A stretch of 42,487 nucleotides of DNA from assembly GCA_945906935.1 (NCBI GenBank), contig CAMDSO010000022.1, positions 1-42,487 on the forward strand, written 5' to 3'. Shown one piece after another: positions 24,426 to 32,694 of the stretch (the first letter of the stretch is position 1; each line of letters begins with the position of its first letter). This stretch comes from Bordetella parapertussis. GTDB taxonomy: Bacteria > Pseudomonadota > Gammaproteobacteria > Burkholderiales > SG8-41. The notes beneath the pieces are model-generated. The model was not told the origin of the DNA. It saw only the letters and a program-made list of their open reading frames with translations, and did not search any database. The position numbers and the translations under genes were made by a program.

Positions 24426-24502
24426 TAATCACTAGTGGCTGACTGGTATCAACCCGTTGCGCTGTTACCGGTCGCTAGGTTACGGTTGTTACAAACGCTG
24501 AC

Positions 24503-24916
24503 TTAGTGGCGACACTCAGCAGGTACATATTTCCACTGTGCACTGGCGCCAGTGCTACAAGCCCAAGCCACGCGACCACCGCCAAGAGACGGGTTCAGCA
24601 TGACTGTTACTGCGGTGCCCACTGACGTCGAACTGCCTGTGATGGTGATAATGCCGCCAGGTTGCACCGAGCCGCCGGAGATACGGCCGGAGGTAATCAC
24701 GGTCAAGGCCATTCCCGCGCTTCCCAGAGTTCCATCGACCGTCGCTTTTTCGGCGATAGCCGTTTTGAAACCTGCTGCCGCCAAAACCAGTTCTGAAACC
24801 TTTGCACGTATGGTGTAGTCCTGATACGCCGGTAATGCAACCGCCGCCAGTATGCCGATGATCGCCACCACGATCATCAATTCAATCAGGGTAAAACCCT
24901 GATGGATTTCTTTCAT
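24503..24916 (-). CDS. Type IV pilin (PilA-like major or minor pilin)
   Basis: 137 residues from ATG 24916, preceded by GGGGGGCG; a longer frame to 25051 adds a non-conserved leader. The prepilin signature is exact: the short leader MKEIHQG, cleavage before Phe8, and then '[20 protein letters not shown]' with Glu5 of the mature form. '[20 protein letters not shown]' continues the pilin helix. The C-terminal loop has two cysteines (WACST and PAEC), the usual disulfide of the D-region. Length matches short PilA pilins. No pil assembly genes are nearby, so it relies on machinery elsewhere. Confidence 0.93.
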   Translation of the reverse strand: MKEIHQGFTLIELMIVVAIIGILAAVALPAYQDYTIRAKVSELVLAAAGFKTAIAEKATVDGTLGSAGMALTVITSGRISGGSVQPGGIITITGSSTSVGTAVTVMLNPSLGGGRVAWACSTGASAQWKYVPAECRH

Positions 24917-24995
24917 GACGCCGCCCCCCAAGAAAAAACAAAATACCCCTCCCCCTTGCCACGGCACGTAGTTTGCCTTGGTTGGACTCATTCGC

Positions 24996-25255
24996 CTATC
25001 GGAAAGTGTTGGGTGGCGAGGCAGGCGCTTGCGACGAACCTGTCCGGTCAATAGTCCTGGGGATGTGGGACGACGGTTTTTTTACGCAGCGCATGGTCAC
25101 GTTTTTTTTCAGCGCCCTGGTGACGGTCGCATCAGCAGATAAATTCCAGCTCTGCGGATTGGCGTCCATGGATTTTCGCGCTACTGCCACGATCTGGCCG
25201 ACCTTCGCGTTTGATGGAGAGCAGGTTGTGACGCAGGAGAGCGCTTCGTGAACGC
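24996..25255 (-). pseudogene. Relic resembling a Rap1a/Tai family gene
   Basis: The minus-strand frame reads 'CVTTCSPSNAKVGQIVAVAR', then 'KSMDANPQSWNLSADATVTR', then 'ALKKNVTMRC'. Rap1a/Tai proteins have the same order: C-x-P-x(n)-Q-hydrophobics, D/E-N/H-P, L-x-x-A-A, ALxxxxPC. Signal peptide and N-terminal half are missing, and the open frame upstream runs into an unrelated relic on the other strand. The family includes periplasmic immunity proteins, but nothing here shows a type VI effector partner. Best read as a decayed fragment. Confidence 0.4.
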
Positions 25256-25494
25256 CGTTTACGCTAGTGATGCTGGCCTTCGGCTTGGGCACCTTGCCGA
25301 ATATGTTGGGCATCGGCTTGTTTTACCAACGCCTTCAACGCTGGTGTCGCGCTGCTCTGGTGCGCGTGCTGGCCGGCGGCGCGATTGCCGCCTTCGGTGT
25401 GTTCGGACTGATCAAAGCCTGGCATCCCGCCGCCATGGCCGGCGGCGGTTTGCTGTGTTACATGATTCCCAGGCTCGAAGTCTGGTTTCAATAA
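25252..25494 (+). pseudogene. C-terminal relic of a TauE/SafE-family (COG2836) permease
   Basis: After TGA 25249-25251 the frame reads 'TPFTLVMLAFGLGTLPNMLG', a close match to the last repeat of COG2836/SafE membrane proteins (AxxMLAFGLGTLPNLL). 'RVLAGGAIAAFGVFGLIKAW' continues as the terminal helix. Only about 80 of the usual 230 residues remain, with no start of their own. The stop TAA overlaps a strong hairpin (25494-25519). Confidence 0.6.
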
Positions 25495-25519
25495 GCCGGC
25501 GCTACATTGAGCGCCGGCT
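25494..25519. terminator. Perfect hairpin between convergent genes
   Basis: AGCCGGCGCT and AGCGCCGGCT form a perfect 10-bp stem with a 6-base loop. It lies between the permease relic (plus strand) and the 3' end of the alpha/beta hydrolase (minus strand, stop at 25541). It may serve both directions. T-runs are absent. Confidence 0.6.
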
Positions 25520-25540
25520 CGGCTACAGTCGGGTGGTGGA

Positions 25541-26770
25541 TTAGAAGTACGCCTGACCCGGGCCGACCGTCGGTTTCCAGACGCAGTTGCCGAACGGGCC
25601 GTCGCCGCCTTCCTTGATATAGGCGATGCGGTTATGCCGTTTCGACAGACCTTTGCCGACCAGCACGTCGTGCAGCCAGTCGATGACATATTCATGATTG
25701 GCCAGACCGCCGAGGTTGGACAGCGAACGTTGCGGGTGGTACTGGTTTTCAAACACCCACATTTCCTTTTGCGCCTTCAATTCAGCATAGGCTTCGATCG
25801 CATCTTCGAGCGGGCACAGCGGATCGAATTCGCCAGTGGCGAGCAGCGTCGGGCACTGAATCTTTTCGAGGTGGCCGCGCACGGTCATCTGTTGGGCGAC
25901 TTCAACGTCGAACTTCGCTTCATCGGTATAGCCGGCCATAAACATGAACATCTGTTTAAAGCGCGGTGAGGATTGCGTGAAGATGGTGTTGTTCGGATTA
26001 AAGCAGGCGGTGGCGCTGGCGACCGCGGCGATGCGACGGTCGTAACTGGCCAGACGCAGCGTCCAATAACTGCCCATGCTGATACCGTAGAGGGCGATCT
26101 TGCTGGCGTTGACCTCGGGGCGTTTGCGTAGCCAGCTGATGACTGCCGCACCGGCGCGTTCGTAGTTGTCGCCGACGGCGCGGATTTTTTGCATGTTCGA
26201 GCTGCCCTGGCCCGGGCCGTCCATCGACAACACGTTAAAGCCGCGCGAGAGTGCGACGTTGTGATTGACGCGCGGGAAGGCCTCTTTGGTTTGATCCATG
26301 CCCGGCACGTAAATGATGGTCGGCGCCCTGCGTCGGTCGGGCAGCATGTGAAATAGGCAGGAGATGGTCTTGCCGTCGTCAAAGGGCACTTCGACGCGCT
26401 CGATCGGATAGGCGGCGGTGGTGATTTGGCGGTCGACCATTTCGCAGAGTTTGCGATAGAGCGTTTTCTTTACCGGATGGTTGTCGAAAAAGATCGCATG
26501 CTGCGCCATGCGATAGGCCTCGATGGCGTGATCGAAATGCGCGGTAGCGGTGGTGTTGTGGCCGAGCGATTGCGCGCGTTTGGCCAGCGCCTCGTGCTGT
26601 TCGGCGGCCTGCCGCCACACCTTCGAATACATGCGGTAGTTGCGTGCACGCTTGCCTGGCGGCGTTTCTGCACCGTCGACTTCAAAGTTTTGCACGCGGC
26701 CGCGCATGTTCAAGGCGAGGTCGAGCATCCATTGCTGGTCGTCGCGTTGTGTTCTGAGTTTGCGTATCAT
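25541..26770 (-). CDS. Alpha/beta hydrolase with N-terminal helical domain
   Basis: 409 residues from ATG 26770 (GGAGAAA just upstream). An N-terminal helical part (about 1-120, 'KRARNYRMYSKVWRQAAEQH') precedes the hydrolase core. The nucleophile elbow is 'ALYGISMGSYWTLRLASY', with 'TGEFDPLCPLED' (Asp) and 'ENQYHPQRSLSNLGGLANHE' (His) as the rest of the triad. The build resembles C-C bond hydrolases such as 2,6-dihydroxypseudooxynicotine hydrolase and FrsA-like esterases. That suggests cleavage of a diketone or ester, but the substrate is not clear. It overlaps the upstream TIGR02444 gene by 4 bp (ATGA), so they form one transcript. Confidence 0.85.
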   Translation of the reverse strand: MIRKLRTQRDDQQWMLDLALNMRGRVQNFEVDGAETPPGKRARNYRMYSKVWRQAAEQHEALAKRAQSLGHNTTATAHFDHAIEAYRMAQHAIFFDNHPVKKTLYRKLCEMVDRQITTAAYPIERVEVPFDDGKTISCLFHMLPDRRRAPTIIYVPGMDQTKEAFPRVNHNVALSRGFNVLSMDGPGQGSSNMQKIRAVGDNYERAGAAVISWLRKRPEVNASKIALYGISMGSYWTLRLASYDRRIAAVASATACFNPNNTIFTQSSPRFKQMFMFMAGYTDEAKFDVEVAQQMTVRGHLEKIQCPTLLATGEFDPLCPLEDAIEAYAELKAQKEMWVFENQYHPQRSLSNLGGLANHEYVIDWLHDVLVGKGLSKRHNRIAYIKEGGDGPFGNCVWKPTVGPGQAYF

Positions 26771-27303
26771 GGTTTTCTCCACAGGGGTTCAGGTTTGTTG
26801 GTTTGTTCGTTTGGTTCAATGCAATCGAGCAGCGTCTTTACGGCAGCCGGTGGCAGGCGGCCTGTGAGTGCCGCATAGTTTTCAAGATTGGCGCGTGCGG
26901 CTGCAAACTGATCAGCCGCCGGCGTGCCGGTGTTGGCGGTGGGAAACAGCGCTTCCATCGTCAGTTGTTGTAATTGTTCAGCCGCCAGTTCATCGCGTTT
27001 TACCGCGCTGCGCAGTTGCGCGGCGGCTTCCCCCGCAAATGGCGCACCACAGTCTTTGAGATGACGGCGCGCGCTGCGCAGCGGGCGCACCACGGCATCG
27101 CGCCACGGCGCGACAGCGGCTTCGAGTGCGGCCACTTCCGTGGCATTCAAGGCGCGCCGCTGGCTGGCGAGGTAGAGCAAAAAGAGCACGACATTGACGT
27201 CGGCGCCGACCGCCTCCTGAATCTCAAGGCAGGCGGCTGGCACGCCCGCACGCGCGTAGACACGCAGCGAGAAATTCCAGAACGCGGAGTTCGTATCTTG
27301 CAT
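26767..27303 (-). CDS. TIGR02444-family protein
   Basis: 178 residues from ATG 27303 (ATG 27318 adds five residues; a much longer open frame upstream is not conserved). The start 'NSAFWNFSLRVYARAGVPAA', then 'CLEIQEAVGADVNVVLFLLY', then 'LASQRRAL' is the characteristic TIGR02444/DUF2390 opening. The rest is alanine-rich helices. The family is small, cytoplasmic and uncharacterised. Its stop overlaps the start of the alpha/beta hydrolase (ATGA). It is divergent from gabD, 289 bp away. Confidence 0.8.
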   Translation of the reverse strand: MQDTNSAFWNFSLRVYARAGVPAACLEIQEAVGADVNVVLFLLYLASQRRALNATEVAALEAAVAPWRDAVVRPLRSARRHLKDCGAPFAGEAAAQLRSAVKRDELAAEQLQQLTMEALFPTANTGTPAADQFAAARANLENYAALTGRLPPAAVKTLLDCIEPNEQTNKPEPLWRKP

Positions 27304-27592
27304 AGATTGCAGCACCATGGTTATGGGATTCGCGCCGTTTTTTTGAATGGATTTTCGCGCGGCATCGGGGCGGTTTTTTTTGATTTTAGCAGAGGGCGTT
27401 GTCGCGTTGCGTTCGCGCTTGGCCGGCACGTTGGGATGACAGGTTTTTGCGGCGGCGGCGTCCGCTGCGTCACTGCCGATAGCAGGCATCTTGGGCGCCA
27501 GCGACGAGGCTGGGCGCGTCGGGGTGGATGTTACAATCGAGGCCTCATTGCGGGCGCATTCGCGCCGCCTATTTCTCCATCGAGGACACAAC

Positions 27593-29074
27593 ATGGTGAC
27601 CACCGTAAAGCCGCCGATTCAGCTCAAGGACATGAGTCTTTTCCGTCAGCAATGCTATGTCGATGGCCAGTGGGTGGACGCCGACGACAAGAAGACGCTC
27701 GGGGTATTCAATCCCGCCGACGGTGCGCAGATCGGCACCGTACCGAGTCTGGGGCTCGCCGAGACGCGGCGTGCCATCGAGGCGGCTAACGCGGCGTTGC
27801 CGGCATGGCGTGCGAAACTCGCCAAGGAGCGTTCGGCGATCCTGCGTAAATGGTTCAACCTGATGATGGAGAACCAGGAGGATCTGGCGATCCTGATGAC
27901 CGTCGAGCAGGGCAAGCCGCTGAGCGAATCGCGTGTTGAGATTGCTTACGGTGCTTCGTTTATCGAATGGTTTGCCGAGGAAGCCAAGCGTATTTACGGC
28001 GACACCATTCCGACCCATCAGGCCGACAAGCGCATTGTGGTGATCAAGCAACCGATCGGCGTCTGTGCAGCGGTGACGCCGTGGAACTTCCCCAATGCAA
28101 TGATCACGCGCAAGGCCGGCCCCGCGCTGGCCGCTGGTTGCACGATGGTGATCAAGCCCGCGACCTACACGCCGTATTCGGCGCTGGCGCTGTGCGAACT
28201 CGCCGAGCGTGCCGGTATTCCGAAGGGCGTGATCTCGGTGATCACCGGGCCGTCGGGACCGATCGGTAAAGAACTGACCGAGAGCAAAATCATTCGCAAG
28301 TTCACCTTCACCGGTTCAACCGAGGTTGGCAAGCAATTGATGGCGCAATGCGCCAGCACGGTGAAGAAGGTCTCACTCGAACTCGGCGGCAATGCGCCGT
28401 TTATCGTGTTCGATGACGCTGATCTTGAAGCGGCGGTTGAAGGCGCGATGGCCTCCAAGTTCCGCAACACCGGACAGACCTGTGTTTGTGCCAACCGCAT
28501 TTTTGTGCAGGACGGTGTCTACGATAAATTCGCCGGCATGCTGGCGGCCAAAGTCGCCGCGATGAAAGTCGGCAACGGTCTGGAAGATGGCGTCAGCCAG
28601 GGGCCCTTGATCGATATGGCGGGCGTGGAGAAGGTGGAAGAGCATATCGCCGATGCGCTGGCCAAAGGCGCGACGGTGATCACCGGTGGCAAGCGGCACG
28701 CCAAGGGCGGCACTTATTTCGAGCCGACCGTGCTGGCCAACGTCACCACCAATATGAAGATCACCTATGAAGAAACCTTCGGTCCGGTGGCGCCGTTGTT
28801 CCGTTTCAAGACGGAAGCCGAACTGATCGAGCGTGCCAACGACACCGAATACGGCCTGGCATCTTATTTTTACAGCCGTGACATCGGCCGTATCTGGCGC
28901 GTGGCCGAGGCGCTTGAATACGGCATGGTCGGCATCAATGCCGGGATTATTTCGAACGAGATCGCACCCTTCGGCGGCGTCAAGGAGTCGGGGATCGGTC
29001 GCGAAGGTTCGAAGTACGGCATTGAAGAGTTTGTCGAGGTCAAATATCTGCTGATGGGCGGCATCGACAAGTAA
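27593..29074 (+). CDS. gabD: NAD(P)-dependent succinate-semialdehyde dehydrogenase
   Basis: 493 residues from ATG 27593 (ribosome site GAGGA). It is an aldehyde dehydrogenase of the GabD type: 'AAVTPWNFPNAMITRKAGPA' near residue 160, the catalytic Glu in 'KVSLELGGNAPFIVFDD' and the catalytic Cys in 'NTGQTCVCANRIFVQDG' near residue 298. Length and the start 'LFRQQCYVDGQWVDAD' agree with GabD (about 482). It oxidises succinate semialdehyde to succinate in the cytoplasm, feeding the TCA cycle. No GABA transaminase is near, so another source of semialdehyde is likely. A strong terminator follows. Confidence 0.92.
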   Translation: MVTTVKPPIQLKDMSLFRQQCYVDGQWVDADDKKTLGVFNPADGAQIGTVPSLGLAETRRAIEAANAALPAWRAKLAKERSAILRKWFNLMMENQEDLAILMTVEQGKPLSESRVEIAYGASFIEWFAEEAKRIYGDTIPTHQADKRIVVIKQPIGVCAAVTPWNFPNAMITRKAGPALAAGCTMVIKPATYTPYSALALCELAERAGIPKGVISVITGPSGPIGKELTESKIIRKFTFTGSTEVGKQLMAQCASTVKKVSLELGGNAPFIVFDDADLEAAVEGAMASKFRNTGQTCVCANRIFVQDGVYDKFAGMLAAKVAAMKVGNGLEDGVSQGPLIDMAGVEKVEEHIADALAKGATVITGGKRHAKGGTYFEPTVLANVTTNMKITYEETFGPVAPLFRFKTEAELIERANDTEYGLASYFYSRDIGRIWRVAEALEYGMVGINAGIISNEIAPFGGVKESGIGREGSKYGIEEFVEVKYLLMGGIDK

Positions 29075-29099
29075 GGCGCCGGCGCAGTGCGCAAGACAT

Positions 29100-29132
29100 G
29101 CCACCGCATCGCAGGGTGCGGTGGCTTTTTTT
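29100..29132 (+). terminator. Rho-independent terminator of gabD
   Basis: GCCACCGCA pairs with TGCGGTGGC around an 8-base loop and is followed by seven T residues. It starts 25 bp after the gabD stop. Confidence 0.93.
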
Positions 29133-29170
29133 ATCCCGGCTTGCATAGTCGGTGAGCCGACGGAGGGCGC

Positions 29171-30055
29171 ATGTTCGAAGGTTTTCGTAGGTTTGATCTG
29201 CCCACCAGCGATCCGCAGTGCAAGATACATGGCGTGATCGGTGGCAGCGGCCCGCCCTTGCTATTGATCCACGGCAATCCGCTCACGCATGTGCACTGGC
29301 ATCAGGTCGCGCCGCGTCTGGCGGAAAAGTTCACCGTGGTCGCCACCGATCTGCGCGGCTACGGCGACAGTAGCAAACCGCGCGGATTGCCGGATCACAG
29401 CAACTACAGCTTTCGTCGCATGGCGCAGGATCAGGTCGATGTGATGGCGCTGCTGGGCTACCGAAAATTTTTCGTCGCCGGCCATGATCGCGGCGCACGC
29501 ACGGCTTATCGCATGGCCTTTGATCACCCGGACAAAGTGCTGAAGTTTTGCAGCATCGATATCCTGCCCACCCACCACGTCTGGACGCACGTTAGCAAGA
29601 CGTGGATGGTTAATTCCTACCACTGGGCGTTTCTTGCCCAGCCGTATGATTTCCCGGAGCGCCTGCTCGCCGGCCATGAAGAGTATTACATCCGCATGAA
29701 GCTCGGCTCACAGGGCCTCGGCAAGGGCGGTATCAGCGAGGAAACGCTCAAGGAATACATCCGCTGCTGCACGCCCGAACAGATCCACGGCGTGTGTGAA
29801 GACTATCGGGCCACGGCGACCATTGATTTTGAAATGGACAAGGCGGATTTTGAGGCCGGACGCCGGATCGAGTGTCCGGTGCTGGTGCTGGTCGGCGGAC
29901 AAAGTCATACCGCGGCGTTTTACAATTTTTCTGAGGCCTGGTCGGCCTACGCGGCAAATATTACTGGCTGTGTGGCGCTGCCGAGCGGGCATTATCCGGC
30001 GGAGCAGGCGCCCGAAGAAACCTGGCGCGAACTTGACTGCTTTTTCTCTGCTTGA
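29171..30055 (+). CDS. Fluoroacetate dehalogenase-like alpha/beta hydrolase
   Basis: 294 residues, the family length, from ATG 29171 after GGAGGG. Every catalytic residue known from the Rhodopseudomonas fluoroacetate dehalogenase has a counterpart four positions earlier or nearly so: nucleophile Asp106, Arg107 and Arg110 in 'GHDRGART' (carboxylate binding), Asp130 in 'SIDILPT', His151 and Trp152 in 'YHWAFLAQP' and Tyr212 in 'DYRATATIDFE' (halide pocket), and His274 in 'PSGHYPAEQ'. The enzyme family hydrolyses 2-haloacids, including C-F bonds. The oxyanion region reads HGNP instead of HGFP. Followed by an amidohydrolase and an acyl-CoA ligase. Confidence 0.82.
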   Translation: MFEGFRRFDLPTSDPQCKIHGVIGGSGPPLLLIHGNPLTHVHWHQVAPRLAEKFTVVATDLRGYGDSSKPRGLPDHSNYSFRRMAQDQVDVMALLGYRKFFVAGHDRGARTAYRMAFDHPDKVLKFCSIDILPTHHVWTHVSKTWMVNSYHWAFLAQPYDFPERLLAGHEEYYIRMKLGSQGLGKGGISEETLKEYIRCCTPEQIHGVCEDYRATATIDFEMDKADFEAGRRIECPVLVLVGGQSHTAAFYNFSEAWSAYAANITGCVALPSGHYPAEQAPEETWRELDCFFSA

Positions 30056-30133
30056 TGCGGGAAGGATGGTTGCAGGCATTCGTCCGGACAGGGTTTGATT
30101 GGTCGATTAAAACAGCAAGCAGAGGAGAAAATC

Positions 30134-30973
30134 ATGTTTATCGCTGATGCGCAGGTGCATATCTGGGCGCCGAATTCGCCGCAACGACCGTGGGCAACGG
30201 GCAATGTACACCGTGCAACCCCGCTGGAAGCACCCGAGGTGCTGCGTGAAATGGATGCGGCGGGTGTACATCGTGTCGTGCTGGTGCCGCCGTCGCTGGA
30301 CGCGGACCGCAATGATTTGTCGCTCGATGCGGCGCGGCAATATCCTGATCGCTTTGCGGTCATGGGGCGGCTCAATCCGGACCTCCCGGATGCAAAAGAG
30401 CAGGTCGCTACCTGGAAGAGCAGCCAGCCCGGCATGCTCGGCCTGCGTTACAGTTTCAACCGGCCGCAACTGATCACAGCGTTGAACAACGGGACGCTCG
30501 ACTGGTTATGGGCGGCGGCCGAGCAGGCGGCGCTGCCGGTGATGATCTTGATTGCCAGTGACATGACACCCGCGGTGGAGCGCATGGCCGTGCGCTATCC
30601 GCAGCTTAAAATCACGCTCGATCATATGGGCCTGACGCAGGGCAAGTATGACGATGAGGCGTTCGCCGGCTACGAAGGCGTGCTCGGGTTGGCGCGATAT
30701 CAAAACGTTGCCATCAAGGCGAGTGCACTGGCCTGTTATACACGCGACGTGTATCCCTACCGCGCCTTGTTTCCGCAATTCAAACGCGTCTATGACGCCT
30801 TCGGGCCGCAGCGTATTTTCTGGGGTACCGATCTCTCGCGCCTGCCGTGCACCTATGCACAGGCTGTCAGCATGTTTACCGAGGAGATCGAGTGGCTGAG
30901 TGCAGCGGACAAGGAATGGATCATGGGGCGCGGCTTGTGCGAATGGCTTAACTGGCCGCGGTTGCAGGCGTGA
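30134..30973 (+). CDS. Amidohydrolase-2 (COG3618) family metal-dependent hydrolase
   Basis: 279 residues from ATG 30134, preceded by AGAGGAG. TIM-barrel marks: 'FIADAQVHIWAPNSPQRPW' at the start, 'GLRYSFNRPQ' mid-way, 'LKITLDHMGL', 'NVAIKASAL' and the terminal 'QRIFWGTDLSRL' with the metal-site Asp. The usual H-x-H opening reads Q-x-H, a variant I recall for this lactonase-like subgroup. Relatives hydrolyse lactones or decarboxylate cyclic acids. It is the middle gene of a three-gene run; the next start is 5 bp after its stop. Confidence 0.82.
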   Translation: MFIADAQVHIWAPNSPQRPWATGNVHRATPLEAPEVLREMDAAGVHRVVLVPPSLDADRNDLSLDAARQYPDRFAVMGRLNPDLPDAKEQVATWKSSQPGMLGLRYSFNRPQLITALNNGTLDWLWAAAEQAALPVMILIASDMTPAVERMAVRYPQLKITLDHMGLTQGKYDDEAFAGYEGVLGLARYQNVAIKASALACYTRDVYPYRALFPQFKRVYDAFGPQRIFWGTDLSRLPCTYAQAVSMFTEEIEWLSAADKEWIMGRGLCEWLNWPRLQA

Positions 30974-30977
30974 AGCC

Positions 30978-32618
30978 ATGAGCACCATGCACCTGACTCC
31001 GCTTGAGGTGATCTCGTGTTATCCCGCGCACGACTACACGCTGTGCGGCGCGTTCGCCGGTCGCGCCAGTGCGGCGGCGGCGCGGCCGTTTTTGATGCTG
31101 CCCGAGCGCACCTGGTGCTGGTCGGATTTTGGCGATGCAGTGGAGCGTGCCGCCCGCGTGCTGGCGTCGCGTGGCATCGTGCGTGGCGATCGCATTGGCA
31201 TTGTTGCCGGCAATAGCGAGGCGCAGGTGTTGTTGTTATTTGCCTGTGCGCGTATCGGCGCCATCATGGTGCCGGTGAATCCTGAATACGGGGTGGCCGA
31301 GGTGCGCTATGTTTTGCAGCACGCCGCGGTGGCCGCCGTATTGTGCTCGCAGGCGACCCTTCAGACGGTGAAGGCCGCCTGCGATGTTTTGCAGCCTGCG
31401 CCGTGGCTGGCGCTGGTCGATGGCGTGCAATCTGCGGTTCCTGCATTCAGCGCCATGCTTGAGTCCGCGCCCGTGATGACGCTACCTGCGCCGGGGGCAG
31501 CCGATGACAGTTTTGTGATCATTTATACCTCGGGTACCACCGGCTTTCCCAAGGGGGTCATGCACAGCCAGCGCAATTTCATACTCGCCGGTGAGCGGCA
31601 TGTCATGCGCGTGCATCTACAACCGGATGATCGTGTGCTGTGTGTGTTGCCGATGTTCCATGTCAACGCGCTGTTTAACGTGCTCGCCGGCACGCTGGCA
31701 GCCGGTGCCTGCATGATCATCGCGCCGCGTTTCAGTGCATCGGCGTTCTGGCGGCTGGCCGCCGATACCGGCGCCACCCAGGTCAATGTGATGGCGGCCG
31801 TCAGCACCATACTGGCACGGCGTCCGCGTAGTGAATATGTGCCCGGGCATCGTTTGCGTGTCGTTAACGGCTCCGGCTTTACCGAGGAGACCCTGGCGGT
31901 GTTCAAGCACGATTTCAACGTGCCGACGATCATCGAGGGGCTGGGTATGACCGAGATTCCCGGTGCCTTCAGCAATCCGTTCGAAGGCCCGCATAAACTG
32001 GCCGCGATGGGGCGTCCCGGTTTGCATCCCAACCCTGTCCAGCCCTGGACGCAGGCGCGCATACTCGATGATGACGGCCGTGATGTGGCCGCTGGTATGA
32101 CGGGTGAGTTGGCGGTAAAAATCCCTACGCTGATGCAGGGCTATTACCGCGATCCAGAACAGACGGAGGCCTCGTTTCGCGATGGCTGGTTCATGACTGG
32201 CGATCTGGTGCGTCAGGATGATGACGGTTATTTTCTATTCGTCGCGCGCAAAAAAGACATCATTCGTCGGCGTGGCGAGAACATCGCCGGTGCTGAACTC
32301 GATCGTGTGATCGCTGAAATGCCCGGTGTCGCGGAGGTTGCCGCCATTGCGGTGCCGGCTGAGGTCGGTGAGGAGGAGGTTCTGGTGGCCATTGTGTGTG
32401 CTGCTGGTGCAACCCTCAATGCGGTGGCGGTGCGCGCCTGGTGCGCGGCACGCCTGGCCGCACACAAGGTACCGCGCTATGTGGTGTTTCTTGATGCATT
32501 GCCGCACACGCCGACCCACAAGGTAGCTAAGCACGTTTTGAAAGCGGATGCGACGTTGCGTAGTCGTGCCGTGGATACCACGCCCGCCACGCCGGCCACG
32601 CCCGCTACGCCCGCATAA
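30978..32618 (+). CDS. AMP-forming acyl-CoA synthetase/ligase
   Basis: 546 residues from ATG 30978. It carries the ANL superfamily motifs in order: the phosphate loop 'FVIIYTSGTTGFPKG' near residue 184, 'GLGMTEIPG' (adenine contact), 'GWFMTGDLVRQDDDGYFLFV', 'RKKDIIRRRGENIAG' (hinge) and the near-terminal lysine in 'HTPTHKVAKHVL'. Such enzymes activate carboxylic acids to CoA thioesters through acyl-AMP. The build is close to crotonobetaine/carnitine-CoA ligase CaiC-like proteins. It ends in a low-complexity tail of four T-P-A units. The context suggests it activates the acid released by the two hydrolases before it. Confidence 0.88.
   Translation: MSTMHLTPLEVISCYPAHDYTLCGAFAGRASAAAARPFLMLPERTWCWSDFGDAVERAARVLASRGIVRGDRIGIVAGNSEAQVLLLFACARIGAIMVPVNPEYGVAEVRYVLQHAAVAAVLCSQATLQTVKAACDVLQPAPWLALVDGVQSAVPAFSAMLESAPVMTLPAPGAADDSFVIIYTSGTTGFPKGVMHSQRNFILAGERHVMRVHLQPDDRVLCVLPMFHVNALFNVLAGTLAAGACMIIAPRFSASAFWRLAADTGATQVNVMAAVSTILARRPRSEYVPGHRLRVVNGSGFTEETLAVFKHDFNVPTIIEGLGMTEIPGAFSNPFEGPHKLAAMGRPGLHPNPVQPWTQARILDDDGRDVAAGMTGELAVKIPTLMQGYYRDPEQTEASFRDGWFMTGDLVRQDDDGYFLFVARKKDIIRRRGENIAGAELDRVIAEMPGVAEVAAIAVPAEVGEEEVLVAIVCAAGATLNAVAVRAWCAARLAAHKVPRYVVFLDALPHTPTHKVAKHVLKADATLRSRAVDTTPATPATPATPA
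32580..32615 (+). repeat. 9-bp tandem repeat encoding a T-P-A tail
   Basis: Four near-identical 9-bp units (ACG-CCS-GCN) code for T-P-A four times at the very end of the acyl-CoA ligase. Such a repeat can expand or contract by slippage without changing the frame. Confidence 0.8.
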
Positions 32619-32694
32619 TCAAGGCGGTACGCCGGGTTGCTCAGCACGCCGCATGCGCCTGGCTTGCAGAGTGCTGAGTTTAGTGTGCTGAGTG

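Noticed and set aside
26767-27603. Longer 278-codon frame for the TIGR02444 protein
   Set aside because: The family starts at about 27303; the extra N-terminal part is low in conservation and overlaps the gabD start region.
32640-32692. CTCAGCAC/GTGCTGAG repeats as a bidirectional terminator
   Set aside because: Inverted and direct copies are present but loops are long and T-runs are missing, so no terminator is claimed.
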